Numbered from the stretch's first letter, positions 35,280 to 44,601 are shown. The stretch is 64,000 nt of DNA from Natronomonas moolapensis 8.8.11 (GCF_000591055.1 NC_020388.1:372001-436000); one strand, 5' to 3'. Numbers and translations are program-made. Notes: a model not told the origin generated them from the sequence alone.

Positions 35280-36481
35280 GCGACGGCCCGGAGACGGTTT
35301 CGCTGGGCGAGTTCACATTCGAGTGCGGGGAGTCGATCCCCGAGTTAGAAGTCGCCTACGAGACCTACGGCGAGTTCACCGGCGACAACGCCGTACTGGT
35401 CTGTCACGCACTTACGGGGAGCGCCCACGTCGCGGGGGGACGTCGCCGAACCGACACCGCGGGGCAGGCCCACGCGTGGTGGGACGACATCGTCGGTCCA
35501 GGCAAGGCCGTCGATACTACTGAGTACTACGTCGTCTGTGCGAACGTACCGGGGTCGTGTTATGGCTCCTCGGGGCCGCCCACCGTCGATCCCGAGACGG
35601 GTGAGCCGTGGGGGACGGCGTTCCCGGCGGTCACGGTCGGCGATTGGACGCGCGCGCAGCGACGCCTGCTCGATCACCTCGGAGTCCCGAACCTCCACTC
35701 GGTCGTCGGCGGCTCAGTCGGCGGGATGAACGTCCTCGAGTGGGCCAAACGCCACCCCGATCACCTCGATCGGGCGGTCGTCGTCGCCGCCGCGGCGCGG
35801 CTGGACGCCCAGTGTCTCGCGCTCGACGCGATCGCCCAGCGGGCGATCACCACCGATCCGAACTGGGCGGGTGGGGACTACTACGGCGACGACCCGCCGA
35901 CGCAGGGGCTGGCGCTCGCCCGCCAGATCGGTCACGTGATGTACCTCTCGAAGTCTTCGATGGAGGACAAATTCGGCCGGCGCTCGGCGGGGATGGACGC
36001 CGGACGCGACAGCTTCGAGATGGACCCCGCCGCCGGCTTCTTCCCCTACCGGGAGGTCGAGTCCTACCTCGACTACCAAGGCGAGAAGTTCGCCCAGCGC
36101 TTCGACGCCAACGCCTATCTGTACCTGACGCGGGCGATGGACAACTACGACCTCGCCTCGGGATACGACGGCGACGCCGACGCGCTGGCGGCCTTCGACG
36201 GCGAGGCGCTTCTCGTCTCCTTCACCGGCGATTGGCACTTCACAGTCGAGCAATCGGAGGCGCTGGCGGAGGCGTTCCGGGCGACCGAGGCGGCCGTCGC
36301 CCACCACGTCGTCGACTCCGAGCACGGCCACGACGCCTTCCTCGTCGAACCCGACCGTGTCGGCCCGCCCGTCGCCGACTTCCTCGAGTCGGGCGTCGCC
36401 GGCAAGGCCGTCTCCGACACGGCCGAGGGCGACGAGGGCGACGAGTTCGCGCCGGTCCACAACAGCCTTTTTTCGAACTGA
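35276..36481 (+). CDS. metX: Homoserine O-acetyltransferase
   Basis: Activates homoserine with acetyl-CoA, supplying the metY enzymes. The 401-residue alpha/beta-hydrolase has [44 protein letters not shown], the nucleophile elbow [15 protein letters not shown] (Ser), the YRE...[29 protein letters not shown] segment and the catalytic His near SEHGHDAFL. The open frame extends 35 codons upstream, but the ATG at 35276 matches the family N-terminus. It probably forms one transcription unit with the upstream metY. Confidence 0.94.
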   Translation: MSDGPETVSLGEFTFECGESIPELEVAYETYGEFTGDNAVLVCHALTGSAHVAGGRRRTDTAGQAHAWWDDIVGPGKAVDTTEYYVVCANVPGSCYGSSGPPTVDPETGEPWGTAFPAVTVGDWTRAQRRLLDHLGVPNLHSVVGGSVGGMNVLEWAKRHPDHLDRAVVVAAAARLDAQCLALDAIAQRAITTDPNWAGGDYYGDDPPTQGLALARQIGHVMYLSKSSMEDKFGRRSAGMDAGRDSFEMDPAAGFFPYREVESYLDYQGEKFAQRFDANAYLYLTRAMDNYDLASGYDGDADALAAFDGEALLVSFTGDWHFTVEQSEALAEAFRATEAAVAHHVVDSEHGHDAFLVEPDRVGPPVADFLESGVAGKAVSDTAEGDEGDEFAPVHNSLFSN

Positions 36482-36631
36482 ACGGTTCGGGCGGCCGCCC
36501 GCCGCGTCGCTCCCAGCGACTCGAGGGTGGACCCCGGGGATCCCGGATTAGTATATGAATGTGTGGTCGCGATCGCCGTGGCCAGACGGGCGAAACTACT
36601 TATTTCCCGGGGTGTCGAAAGGGCGTATACC

Positions 36632-36673
36632 ATGCGAAGCGATCGACCGACGCCGAGGGGTACACAGCCGTGA
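36632..36673 (+). other. Possible leader ORF before the beta-propeller gene
   Basis: A 13-codon frame (MRSDRPTPRGTQP) starts at the only ATG correctly spaced from the TTATTT box at 36600-36605. It ends in a TGA overlapping the proposed GTG start as GTGA (36670-36673). Either translation is coupled through it, or the true protein begins here with a sequencing-level frameshift. Confidence 0.35.
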
Positions 36674-37995
36674 CGCGCGCGCGTCTCGACCGACGCACGG
36701 TCCTCGTGGGCCTGGCCGCCGGCGGGGCGCTCCCGTCGGCCTCGGGGGCGGCCCTCGCCCAGAACGCCGCCGGGCCGACGGCGTACGTCAGCACCCGGGA
36801 CGGTCGCGTCCACGCCGTCGGGACCGACACCGGGACACAGCGGTGGGCGTTCGATACGGACTCGCGCGCCGTCTCCGCCCCGGCCGTCGGGGACGGATCG
36901 ACGTACGTCGGCTCCGCCGACGGCAACGTGTACAGTGTCGACGCGGCCGACGGAACCGAACAGTGGGCCTTCGACACCGGCCGGGGCGTCCGCGCGTCGC
37001 CGGTCACGACCGGCGAGACGGTGTTTTGCGGATCGGGGGACGGGGAGCTGTACGCCATCGACGCGGCGACCGGCGAGGAGCGGTGGGCGTTCGCGACCGG
37101 TGACGAGATCGTTTCGACGCCGATCGTCGGGCCGGAGGCGGTGTACGTCGCTTCCATGGACGGCTCGCTGTACGCGATCGACCGGACGAGCGGGACACAG
37201 CAGTGGGCGTACGCGACCTCGATTCCGATCCCGCACTCCCCGACCGTCGCCGGCGACGCCATCTACGTCACCGACAACAACACCAACCTGCACGCGGTCG
37301 ACCTGCGAACCGGCGCGGGGAACTGGTCGTACACCCGGGTGGATCGCTCGATCACCACTCCGCCCGCGGTCGCCGGCGGAACGGTGTACTTCGGCACCGC
37401 GGGCGGCGACATCCACCGGATCGACGCCGCGACGGGCGAACGCGAGTGGCGACCCTACGACGTCTTCGGCGTCCCGGTGTCGCCGCTGGAGACCGCCGAC
37501 GGCGTCATCTACTTCGGCACCGACAACGGCAATATCGTGGCGTTCGATACGGGGGCCGAGGAGAACCGATGGCGGTACCAGACCGACGGCGACGTCCGGT
37601 CGTGGCCGGCCGTCGTCGACGGGACGGTGTACGCCGGGAGCGACGACGGGACGTTCTATGCGCTCGACGCCGCCTCGGGCGAGACGCGCTGGACCCACCG
37701 CGCCGGGGCGGCCATCCGGTCTGCCCCGAGCGTCGCCCGATCGCCCGGCGACGGCTTCGGCGCGCGTTCACGGCTGCTGTTCGAACCGCGAGGGGCCGGC
37801 CCCGAGGCGACGGCGACCCCGGCCGGCGAGGGCGGTGGCTCCGGCGGGTCGGGCGGCTCCGGCGGAAGCGCCGACACGCCGGAACCGGGCTTTGCGGCGC
37901 CGATCGAGGATCAGGGGCTGTTCTCCACCGGGGGAGCCGCACTCGGCGTCGGCGGCCTCGGACTGTGGTGGTTGCTCCGGGGCGGCGACGAGTAA
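36670..37995 (+). CDS. Exported PQQ-like beta-propeller protein with C-terminal anchor
   Basis: A 441-residue protein. The N-terminus (RARLDRRTVLVGLAAGGALPSASGAALAQ) reads as a Tat signal with twin Arg. About eight PQQ/WD-like blades follow, each with (Y/F)VGS.DG..YS.DA.DG...W.F-type repeats. A Gly/Ser linker (about residues 390-405) leads to a C-terminal membrane helix (STGGAALGVGGLGLWWLLRGG). It should sit on the outer face of the membrane. BamB-like scaffolding or a quinoprotein-like role are possibilities; no PQQ ligands can be assigned with confidence. Placement between metX and the second metY is unexplained. The start could instead be the in-frame ATG at 36559. Confidence 0.8.
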   Translation: MTRARLDRRTVLVGLAAGGALPSASGAALAQNAAGPTAYVSTRDGRVHAVGTDTGTQRWAFDTDSRAVSAPAVGDGSTYVGSADGNVYSVDAADGTEQWAFDTGRGVRASPVTTGETVFCGSGDGELYAIDAATGEERWAFATGDEIVSTPIVGPEAVYVASMDGSLYAIDRTSGTQQWAYATSIPIPHSPTVAGDAIYVTDNNTNLHAVDLRTGAGNWSYTRVDRSITTPPAVAGGTVYFGTAGGDIHRIDAATGEREWRPYDVFGVPVSPLETADGVIYFGTDNGNIVAFDTGAEENRWRYQTDGDVRSWPAVVDGTVYAGSDDGTFYALDAASGETRWTHRAGAAIRSAPSVARSPGDGFGARSRLLFEPRGAGPEATATPAGEGGGSGGSGGSGGSADTPEPGFAAPIEDQGLFSTGGAALGVGGLGLWWLLRGGDE

Positions 37996-38017
37996 CACGG
38001 AACTGGCACGCAGTTTG

Positions 38018-38223
38018 TTTATATATACCACGTTCCGCGATGCGGTGGCGCGCGCTCTCTGCTGTGCCCGAGGCAGGCGGCGAGCGAGGCGAACGCGAGC
38101 GAGCCGACCCCCGAGGGTCGGCCCGAACCCACACGAAACGGAGCGCACACGAACACAGAGCGCAGCGCACGCGATCGCGTCAGCGATCACGGCGACGGTC
38201 GCCGCCGATGGGGGATATTAATA
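38018..38223 (+). promoter_or_regulatory. Two promoters and a structured leader before the second metY
   Basis: A strong TTTATATATA box at 38018-38027 would start a transcript about 200 bases before the coding region. The leader contains a perfect 8-bp stem with 4-base loop (38103-38122, GCCGACCC/GGGTCGGC) and a smaller GATCGC/GCGATC stem near 38173-38188. A second box, ATATTAATA (38215-38223), lies 25-33 bases before the ATG at 38248 and would give a leaderless mRNA. No protein-coding frame convincingly fills the leader. Confidence 0.55.
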
Positions 38224-38247
38224 CCCCGCAGAACGCTGTTCGAATAT

Positions 38248-39537
38248 ATGTTCGAGAAGGACGACCTCTACACGAACGCGCTGCACGCCGGCCAGCAGGC
38301 CGACCCGGCCACGGGCGCTCGAGCGCCGCCGATCTACCAGACGACGTCCTACGAGTTCGAGGACGCCGACCACGCCGCCGATCTGTTCGGACTCCGCGAG
38401 GTCGGCAACATCTACTCGCGCATCATGAACCCGACCAACGCGGTCCTCGAGGAGCGGCTGGCGGCGCTCGAGGGCGGCGTGGCGGGCCTCGCCACCTCGT
38501 CGGGGATGGCGTCATTCGATCTGGCGACGTTCATCCTCGCCTCGGCGGGCGACAACATCGTCTCGTCGTCGTCGCTGTACGGGGGCACGTACACGTACCT
38601 GACTCACACCGTCGAGCGCCGGGGTGTCGAGACGCGGTTCGTCGACACGCTCGATTACGACGCCTACGAGGAGGCGATCGACGAGGACACGGCCTACGTC
38701 CACTGCGAGACGATCGGCAACCCCGCCCTGGTGACGCCCGATATCGAGCGGCTCGCCGATATCGCCCACGACGCCGGCGTCCCGCTGTTCGTCGACAACA
38801 CGTTCGCGACGCCGGCGCTGTGCCGGCCGATCGAGCACGGCGCGGACATCGTCTGGAACTCGACGACGAAGTGGATCCACGGCTCCGGCACCACCGTCGG
38901 CGGCATCCTGATCGACGGGGGGTCGTTCCCGTGGGCCGACCACGCCGATCGGTTTCCCGAGGTGGCAAAGCCCAACCCCGCCTACCACGGGATCAACTTC
39001 GCCGAGACGTTCGGCGACGCGGCGTTCGCCTACGCGGCCCGGACGCGCGGGCTTCGTGACCTCGGCAACCAGCAATCGCCCTTCGATGCGTGGGCAACGA
39101 TCCAGGGGCTCGAGTCGCTGCCGATGCGGATGGAACGGCACTGCGAGAACGCGATGGCCGTCGCGGAGTTCCTCGACGACCACCCCGAAACGTCGTGGGT
39201 CAGCTACCCCGGCCTCGAGGGACACGAGACGCACGCGGAGGCAAGCGAGTACCTCGACGGCGGCTACGGGGGTATGATCACCTTCGGGCTGGAGGACGGC
39301 TACGAGGCCGCCAAGGATATGGTCGACAACGTCAAACTCGCGAGCCTGCTGGCGAACGTCGGCGACGCGAAGACGCTCATCATCCACCCCGCCTCGACGA
39401 CGCACCAACAACTCACCGACGAGGAAAAACAGGCCAGCGGCGTCACGGACGACCTCGTTCGGCTCTCGGTCGGGCTGGAGGACACCGACCGCATCATCGA
39501 TGATCTCGATTCGGCGATCGAGGCGGCGACGAACTGA
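38248..39537 (+). CDS. O-acetylhomoserine sulfhydrylase (second copy)
   Basis: A 429-residue PLP enzyme paralogous to the metY at 33889. Shared marks are [81 protein letters not shown], and the C-terminal IIHPASTTHQQLTDEEK and LSVGLEDTDRI. The two copies differ throughout, so this is not a recent duplication. It may serve a different sulfur donor or a different substrate (O-acetylserine, or homocysteine synthase versus transsulfuration), which the sequence does not settle. It has its own promoter. Confidence 0.92.
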   Translation: MFEKDDLYTNALHAGQQADPATGARAPPIYQTTSYEFEDADHAADLFGLREVGNIYSRIMNPTNAVLEERLAALEGGVAGLATSSGMASFDLATFILASAGDNIVSSSSLYGGTYTYLTHTVERRGVETRFVDTLDYDAYEEAIDEDTAYVHCETIGNPALVTPDIERLADIAHDAGVPLFVDNTFATPALCRPIEHGADIVWNSTTKWIHGSGTTVGGILIDGGSFPWADHADRFPEVAKPNPAYHGINFAETFGDAAFAYAARTRGLRDLGNQQSPFDAWATIQGLESLPMRMERHCENAMAVAEFLDDHPETSWVSYPGLEGHETHAEASEYLDGGYGGMITFGLEDGYEAAKDMVDNVKLASLLANVGDAKTLIIHPASTTHQQLTDEEKQASGVTDDLVRLSVGLEDTDRIIDDLDSAIEAATN

Positions 39538-39566
39538 GCCGAGAGATCGCTGTCGTTCCGTAGGGC

Positions 39567-39848
39567 CTATCCGTCATAAAACAGCGCCACGGCCACTCCG
39601 GCGATGGCGGCCGTGACGTAGGCCGGACGCTCCGCGACGGCCGATGCGAACCGGGTTGCGGTCGCCGTGTCGAGGGCGACCCCGCCGGCGTCGGCGCCGC
39701 TCCCGCCCCCGACACCGAGCGCGACCGAAGTCAAAAGCGCCGCGAGCGCGCCGAGGGCGACCACCACGCCGGTCGCGCTCACCGGGTTGTCGTCGGTCCA
39801 GTCGACAAAGCGATACAGCGGCGCGACCACGATCCGGCGGAGTCCCAT
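39567..39848 (-). CDS. Small membrane protein of unknown function
   Basis: A 93-residue protein from the ATG at 39848 (MGLRRIVVAPLYRFVDWTDDNPVSATG) with two predicted membrane helices (VVVALGALAALLTSVALGV and YVTAAIAGVAVALFYDG). The frame continues upstream into the transposon remnant, so the shorter start is preferred. It is convergent with the second metY. The family is not recognised. Confidence 0.6.
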   Translation of the reverse strand: MGLRRIVVAPLYRFVDWTDDNPVSATGVVVALGALAALLTSVALGVGGGSGADAGGVALDTATATRFASAVAERPAYVTAAIAGVAVALFYDG

Positions 39849-39910
39849 CGCTGTCGCTACGCGTCCGCCGAAATAAAACCGCACGGGTCGTTCCGCCACA
39901 GGTTCACAGT

Positions 39911-40245
39911 GTGACATCCTCCCGCGGGTAAAGCCGCGGGCCTCCCACCCGGTGTTGGCCGGGCAGGTCAATCCCGACGGTTGGGAGTCTACGGTTTGCT
40001 GGACAGTCAGCCAGTGGCTTTGCCACGAAGCCGTTACTCGTACCCCGGAGAGGGCTTCGAGGTACCTGATTGTTTAGTGACTGTCGGCGTGGTCGGCTTA
40101 CTGTTTGTTTCCGGCTATGAACCGTGGCGACCACCGAGTCAACCGCCAGTTCTCCACGCACGACGTACGGCACGATGGCTTGTAACGTAAATTGTCGGAT
40201 TCACCTGGTGGCTAAAGCCACCAGTATTCTCCTCGAATCTCTATA
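39911..40245 (-). mobile_element. IS200/IS605-type remnant (MITE-like)
   Basis: A stretch of about 335 bases bounded by two hairpins with TAAAG-type loops. The low end holds the CCCGCGG/CCGCGGG stem preceded by TGACATCCTCCC, the same right-end motif as the intact tnpB element at 58050. The high end holds the CTGGTGGC/GCCACCAG stem. Oriented on the minus strand, it lacks tnpA and tnpB; only short meaningless frames remain. It is probably an internally deleted copy that needs transposase in trans. Confidence 0.7.
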
Positions 40246-40249
40246 AACA

Positions 40250-40695
40250 GGTGAGCCGGACCCTCGATGGCCGTTTCCTTCTGGATCCTGGTCGCGTTCG
40301 CGTCGCCTCCCGTCTCCTCTCGCCCCGTTCTCGGCGTCCGCGCGCTCTCGGCCCACGGTGACGGTGACGGCGGCCGGGCCCCCGGCGACGGCGGTCGTCG
40401 CGACGGCGCCCACCAACCGCCCGAAGGAGCCGTTCGGATCGGCGCCGTGGCCGCCGGTGGCGACGCGATCGGCGTCGTGTCGGTCGGCATACAGGAGGGT
40501 GGTTTCGGCGGGGCCGCCAGCCTCGACGGCGCTCTCGACCCCCGGTCCTCTGTCGCCGCCCGCGACCGTGCCCGTCCGATCAGCCGGTCGGCTCGCCGCG
40601 CAGAGCCGATCCGTTCGTCGTCTAGCTCCAACACGCCGCCCTCGCCCGTGCCGGCGTTCAGCGGCGTGGGGACGCTCGAGACGATCATCGGACAC
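40250..40695 (-). pseudogene. Decayed universal-stress-protein-like gene
   Basis: Two minus-strand frames share the coding signal. The first starts MIVSSVPTPLNAGTGEGGVLELDDER (ATG at 40688). The second continues as ESAVEAGGPAETTLLYADRHDADRVATGGHGADPNGSFGRLVGAVATTAV, which resembles the C-terminal half of a UspA domain (GxHG, then SVA-like helix). A frameshift around 40570 separates them, and the conserved ATP-loop spacing is disturbed. The neighbouring IS remnant fits a decaying locus. Confidence 0.45.
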
Positions 40696-40745
40696 TCGAC
40701 CCTCGACGACGCGTACGCGAGGGCGTCCGCCGGGAGCGGCGGCCC

Positions 40746-41378
40746 TCAGAGCACGCCTTCGTCCTCGAACAGTTCCCGCAGCCGGACCATCGAGGAGACG
40801 ACCACGTCACAGTGAGGCTCGACGGCCGGCTTCGGCTCGTAGCCGACCGCGAGCCCCGCGACCTCGAGCATCGGGAGGTCGTTCGCCCCGTCGCCGACCG
40901 CGACCGTGTCGGCCATGTCGACGCCCACCTCGGCGGCGAGGTCGGCGAGGGCGTCGTCCTTCGTGCCCTCGATCAGCGGTCCCTCGGCCGCGCCGGTTAG
41001 CGCGCCGTTCCGGATCGGCAGCCGGTTGGCGACGATCGTGTCGACGGAGCTTCGAGTGGATTCGAGCGCCTGCTCGACGCCGGTCTCGAACCCACCGGTC
41101 AGGATGGCGACGTGGTGGCCCGCCGCCGACAGAGCGTCGAGGACGTCGCCGGTTCCGGGGCGCAACGCGACCCGACCGAAGGCGGCCTCGACCCGCTCCT
41201 CGTCGAGCCCGTCGAGCAGGTCGGCGCGGGCGTAGAGGCTCTCGGCGTACGAGAGCTCGTCGTTCATGGCCTGCTCCGTGATCTCGTCGATCTCCCCGGC
41301 GACTCCGGCTTCCTCGCCGAGCAACACCGTCATCTCCGAATCGGAGAGCGTCCCGTCGAAGTCGAACGCGATGAGCAT
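40746..41378 (-). CDS. serB: Phosphoserine phosphatase
   Basis: Hydrolyses phosphoserine to serine, the last step of the pathway begun by SerA next door. The 210-residue HAD phosphatase shows motif I LIAFDFDGTLSDSEMTVLLGEEAGV, motif II AILTGGFETGVEQAL, the Lys in IEGTKDDALADLA and motif III/IV TVAVGDGANDLPMLEVAGLAVGYEPKP, all SerB-like. The ATG at 41378 is used; the upstream frame extension is not conserved. It is divergent from serA. Confidence 0.92.
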   Translation of the reverse strand: MLIAFDFDGTLSDSEMTVLLGEEAGVAGEIDEITEQAMNDELSYAESLYARADLLDGLDEERVEAAFGRVALRPGTGDVLDALSAAGHHVAILTGGFETGVEQALESTRSSVDTIVANRLPIRNGALTGAAEGPLIEGTKDDALADLAAEVGVDMADTVAVGDGANDLPMLEVAGLAVGYEPKPAVEPHCDVVVSSMVRLRELFEDEGVL

Positions 41379-41668
41379 ACGATCGCTGCGGGCCCGGGGA
41401 TCACAAATCGTCCGGTTCGCCGGTTCCGTCGCCGTCGCTCGTGGCTCTGTCTCTGTTGGCCCCATCGACGCCGTCCACGTCACCGCTAGCCCCGAATCCG
41501 GCACTCGGCAGGCGAGACACCGCCTGCGCGAGAACGTATACGTAGACGTGCACCCGGGATCGCTGTGGCTCGAATATAGCCGTATATATGCGTATAACGC
41601 GGCGATCGCCGTCCCTACGGCAGACCGATGAAGAAAGCGTTATCCCTCGCGCACGGAAGCTTACGCGC
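41379..41668. promoter_or_regulatory. serB-serA divergent control region
   Basis: A 290-base intergenic region with an unusual AT-rich core (about 41535-41600): CGTATACG at 41538-41545, then AATATAG, CCGTATATATGCG and GTATAAC within 30 bases. These alternating TA steps are candidates for the serB promoter and for operator sites shared by both genes. A GTTATCC element at about 41639 lies some 30 bases before the serA ATG. Confidence 0.4.
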
Positions 41669-43249
41669 ATGAAGGTGCTGGTCACGGACCCGATTTCGGA
41701 TGCTGGGCTCGATGTCCTCCGGGACACCGATCACGAGGTCGCCACGGCCTACGACGCCGCCGGCGAGACACTGCTCGATGCGGTCGCCGACGCGAACGCG
41801 CTCATCGTCCGTTCCGGGACGGAGGTGACGCGCGATCTCCTTGAGGCCGCACCGGACCTCGTCATCGTCGGCCGCGCGGGCATCGGCGTGGACAACATCG
41901 ACATCGACGCGGCGACCGATCACGGCGTCATCGTTGCCAACGCCCCCGAGGGCAACGTGCGGGCGGCCGCCGAACACACCGTCGCGATGGCCTTCGCCAC
42001 CGCGCGGTCGATACCGCAGGCCCACACCCGACTCAAGGGCGGCGAGTGGGCCAAAGGGGAGTTCCTCGGGACCGAGCTCAACGGCAAGACGCTCGGGGTC
42101 GTCGGTCTGGGTCGGGTCGGCCAGGAGGTCGCGAAGAAACTCGACTCGGTCGGGATGGAGCTGATCGCCTTCGATCCCTACATCTCCGAGGAGCGCGCCG
42201 AGCAACTCGGCGCCGAACTCGCCGACCTCGAGACGACGCTCGAGCGGGCGGACGTGTTGACGATCCATACGCCGCTGACGCCGGAGACGGCCAACATGAT
42301 CGGGGAGGCCGAATTGGCCGAGATGGAGGGCGGCTACGTCGTCAACTGCGCCCGCGGCGGCATCGTCGACGAGGCCGCCCTCGCCGAGGCCGTCGACGAC
42401 GGCATCGTTGCCGGGGCCGCACTCGACGTGTTCGCCGAGGAGCCACTCCCGTCGGACAGCCCGCTTTTGGAGGTCGAGGACGTCGTCGTCACGCCGCATC
42501 TGGGCGCGTCGACCGAGGCGGCCCAGGAGAACGTCGCCGTCTCGACGGCCGAGCAGGTGCTCGCCGCCTTCGAAGGCGAACCCGTCATGAACGCCCTGAA
42601 CGCCCCGTCGATGGACGAGTCGGCGTTCCCCCGCGTCGAACCCTACATCGAACTCGCCGAAACCGCGGGCAAGATCGCGGTCCAGCTTCTCGACAGTCGC
42701 GTCGAGACCGTCGAAATCAGCTACGAGGGCGACATCGCCGAGGAGGACGTCGACATCGTCACCGCCTCCGCGCTCAAGGGCGTTTTTCAGCCGCTGGAGT
42801 GGCAGGTCAACGCGGTCAACGCCCCCCGGATCGCCGAGGAGCGCGGGATCGAGGTCTCGGAGACGAAACGTCACCAAGCCGAGGACTTCCAGTCGCTCGT
42901 CACCGTCACCGTCGGCGATGGCGATCGCGGGATCGGTGTCTGCGGGACGCTGTTCGCCGACGACGACGCCCGCATCGTCAGGGTCGACGGCTACCGCGTC
43001 GACGCCATCCCGGGCGGACAGATGATGGTCGCCCGAAACACCGACGAGCCGGGCGTCATCGGCCACATCGGGACCGTGATGGGCAAATACGACGTGAACA
43101 TCGCCGGTATGTTCAACGCCCGGGAGGTCCACGGCGGCGAGGCGCTGACGGTGTACAACGTCGATCAAGTGGTGCCGGACGCGGCCCGCGAGGAGCTCGA
43201 GTCCGACGAACGGATCACGGAGACGAAGTACATCAGCCTGAACGGCTGA
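41669..43249 (+). CDS. serA: D-3-phosphoglycerate dehydrogenase
   Basis: Oxidises 3-phosphoglycerate to 3-phosphohydroxypyruvate, the first step of serine synthesis. The 526-residue long type has the substrate domain (MKVLVTDPISDAGLDVL), the NAD motif GVVGLGRVGQEVAKKL, the catalytic Arg/Glu/His set (NCARGGIVDEAAL, DVVVTPHLGASTEAAQ), an intervening domain (residues ~310-450) and a C-terminal ACT domain (MMVARNTDEPGVIGHIGTVMGKYDVNIAGM) for feedback by serine. The in-frame ATG at 41588 is too far upstream for the promoter. Confidence 0.96.
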   Translation: MKVLVTDPISDAGLDVLRDTDHEVATAYDAAGETLLDAVADANALIVRSGTEVTRDLLEAAPDLVIVGRAGIGVDNIDIDAATDHGVIVANAPEGNVRAAAEHTVAMAFATARSIPQAHTRLKGGEWAKGEFLGTELNGKTLGVVGLGRVGQEVAKKLDSVGMELIAFDPYISEERAEQLGAELADLETTLERADVLTIHTPLTPETANMIGEAELAEMEGGYVVNCARGGIVDEAALAEAVDDGIVAGAALDVFAEEPLPSDSPLLEVEDVVVTPHLGASTEAAQENVAVSTAEQVLAAFEGEPVMNALNAPSMDESAFPRVEPYIELAETAGKIAVQLLDSRVETVEISYEGDIAEEDVDIVTASALKGVFQPLEWQVNAVNAPRIAEERGIEVSETKRHQAEDFQSLVTVTVGDGDRGIGVCGTLFADDDARIVRVDGYRVDAIPGGQMMVARNTDEPGVIGHIGTVMGKYDVNIAGMFNAREVHGGEALTVYNVDQVVPDAAREELESDERITETKYISLNG

Positions 43250-43314
43250 CTCCGCTCGCTCGGCCGGCGGACACAAAGGACGGAGTTTTACCGCCCCGGA
43301 ATCAACACCGACCA

Positions 43315-44553
43315 ATGAGCGAAGACGGCGAGCAGTCCGAGAAACAAAAATACGAGTTCCAGAAGGTCATCGAGGAGCTCGACGACTACTCGGGGTCGGG
43401 GACCCAACTCGTCACGATCTACATCCCGGAGGACAGGCTGATAAGCGACGTCGTCGCCCACGTCACCCAAGAGCACAGCGAAGCGTCGAACATCAAATCC
43501 AAGCAGACCCGAACCGCGGTCCAGGACGCCCTCAAGAGCATCAAGGATCGCCTGAAATACTACGACGTTCATCCCCCAGAGAACGGGATGGTGCTCTTCT
43601 CGGGGGCGGTCGATTCGGGTGGCGGCCGAACGGAGATGGTGACCGAGGTGCTCGAGTCCCCACCCGACCCGATCGAGTCGTTCCGGTATCACTGCGACTC
43701 GCACTTTCTGACCGAGCCGCTCCAGGAGATGCTCGGCGACAAGGGCCTCTACGGGCTCGTCGTCCTCGACCGTCGGGAGGCTAACGTCGGCTGGCTGAAG
43801 GGCAAACGCGTCGAGCCGGTCAAGTCCGCCTCCTCGCTCGTCCCCGGCAAGCAGCGAAAGGGCGGCCAGTCGGCCCAGCGGTTCGCCCGGCTCCGCCTCG
43901 AAGCGATCGACAACTTCTATCAGGAGGTCGCCGGCATGGCCGACGACCTCTTCGTGCCGAAGCGTCACGAGATGGACGGCATCCTGGTCGGCGGTCCCTC
44001 GCCGACGAAAGACGAGTTCCTCGACGGCGAGTATCTCCATCACGAACTCGGCGACATGGTGCTCGGGAAGTTCGACGTCTCATACACCGACGAGTCCGGG
44101 CTCTATGACCTCGTCGATGCCGCCGAGGACGTCCTCGCCGAGACGGAGGTAATGAAGGACAAAGCCGAGATGGAGGAGTTCTTCGAGCAGCTCCACGACG
44201 GCGGGAAGGCGACCTACGGCTTCGATGCGACCAGACAGAACCTCATGATGGGTTCGGTCGACCGGCTCTTGATAAGCGAGGATCTCCGGAAAGCGGTCGT
44301 CACCTACGACTGTGGCGGCCGCGAGGAGTTCGAACTCGTCGACAACCGCGCGGAGACGCCGACACACACCTGCGAGAACGGCGGCGAGGGCGAGGCCGTC
44401 GAGCGCGAGGACGCCATCGACCACCTCATGGACCTGGCCGAACAGCGCGGCTCGGAGGTGAAGTTCATTTCGACGGACTTCGAGAAGGGCGAACAGTTGC
44501 TGACGGCGTTCGGCGGGATCGCCGGTATCCTCCGGTACTCGACCGGCGTCTGA
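43315..44553 (+). CDS. prf1: Peptide chain release factor aRF1
   Basis: Recognises all three stop codons and triggers peptide release. The 412-residue eRF1-family protein has NIKSKQTR (the NIKS codon-recognition loop) in domain 1, GKQRKGGQSAQRFARLR with the universal GGQ in domain 2, and the C-terminal domain that binds ABCE1/aEF1A-like partners, including the zinc-like TYDCGGREE...HTCENGG segment. A TTTTA element at 43286-43290 gives a leaderless start at 43315; the long frame upstream is antisense-like. Confidence 0.97.
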   Translation: MSEDGEQSEKQKYEFQKVIEELDDYSGSGTQLVTIYIPEDRLISDVVAHVTQEHSEASNIKSKQTRTAVQDALKSIKDRLKYYDVHPPENGMVLFSGAVDSGGGRTEMVTEVLESPPDPIESFRYHCDSHFLTEPLQEMLGDKGLYGLVVLDRREANVGWLKGKRVEPVKSASSLVPGKQRKGGQSAQRFARLRLEAIDNFYQEVAGMADDLFVPKRHEMDGILVGGPSPTKDEFLDGEYLHHELGDMVLGKFDVSYTDESGLYDLVDAAEDVLAETEVMKDKAEMEEFFEQLHDGGKATYGFDATRQNLMMGSVDRLLISEDLRKAVVTYDCGGREEFELVDNRAETPTHTCENGGEGEAVEREDAIDHLMDLAEQRGSEVKFISTDFEKGEQLLTAFGGIAGILRYSTGV

Positions 44554-44601
44554 GGCCGCAACGAGTGAATCTTTTTCAACACTGCCGCGAAAGAACTCCG
44601 C

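Noticed and set aside
43315-44553. Idea that the plus-strand frame from 42046 is one large fusion
   Set aside because: The part before 43315 is antisense-like shadow of serA, and the TATA spacing and aRF1 N-terminus fix the start.
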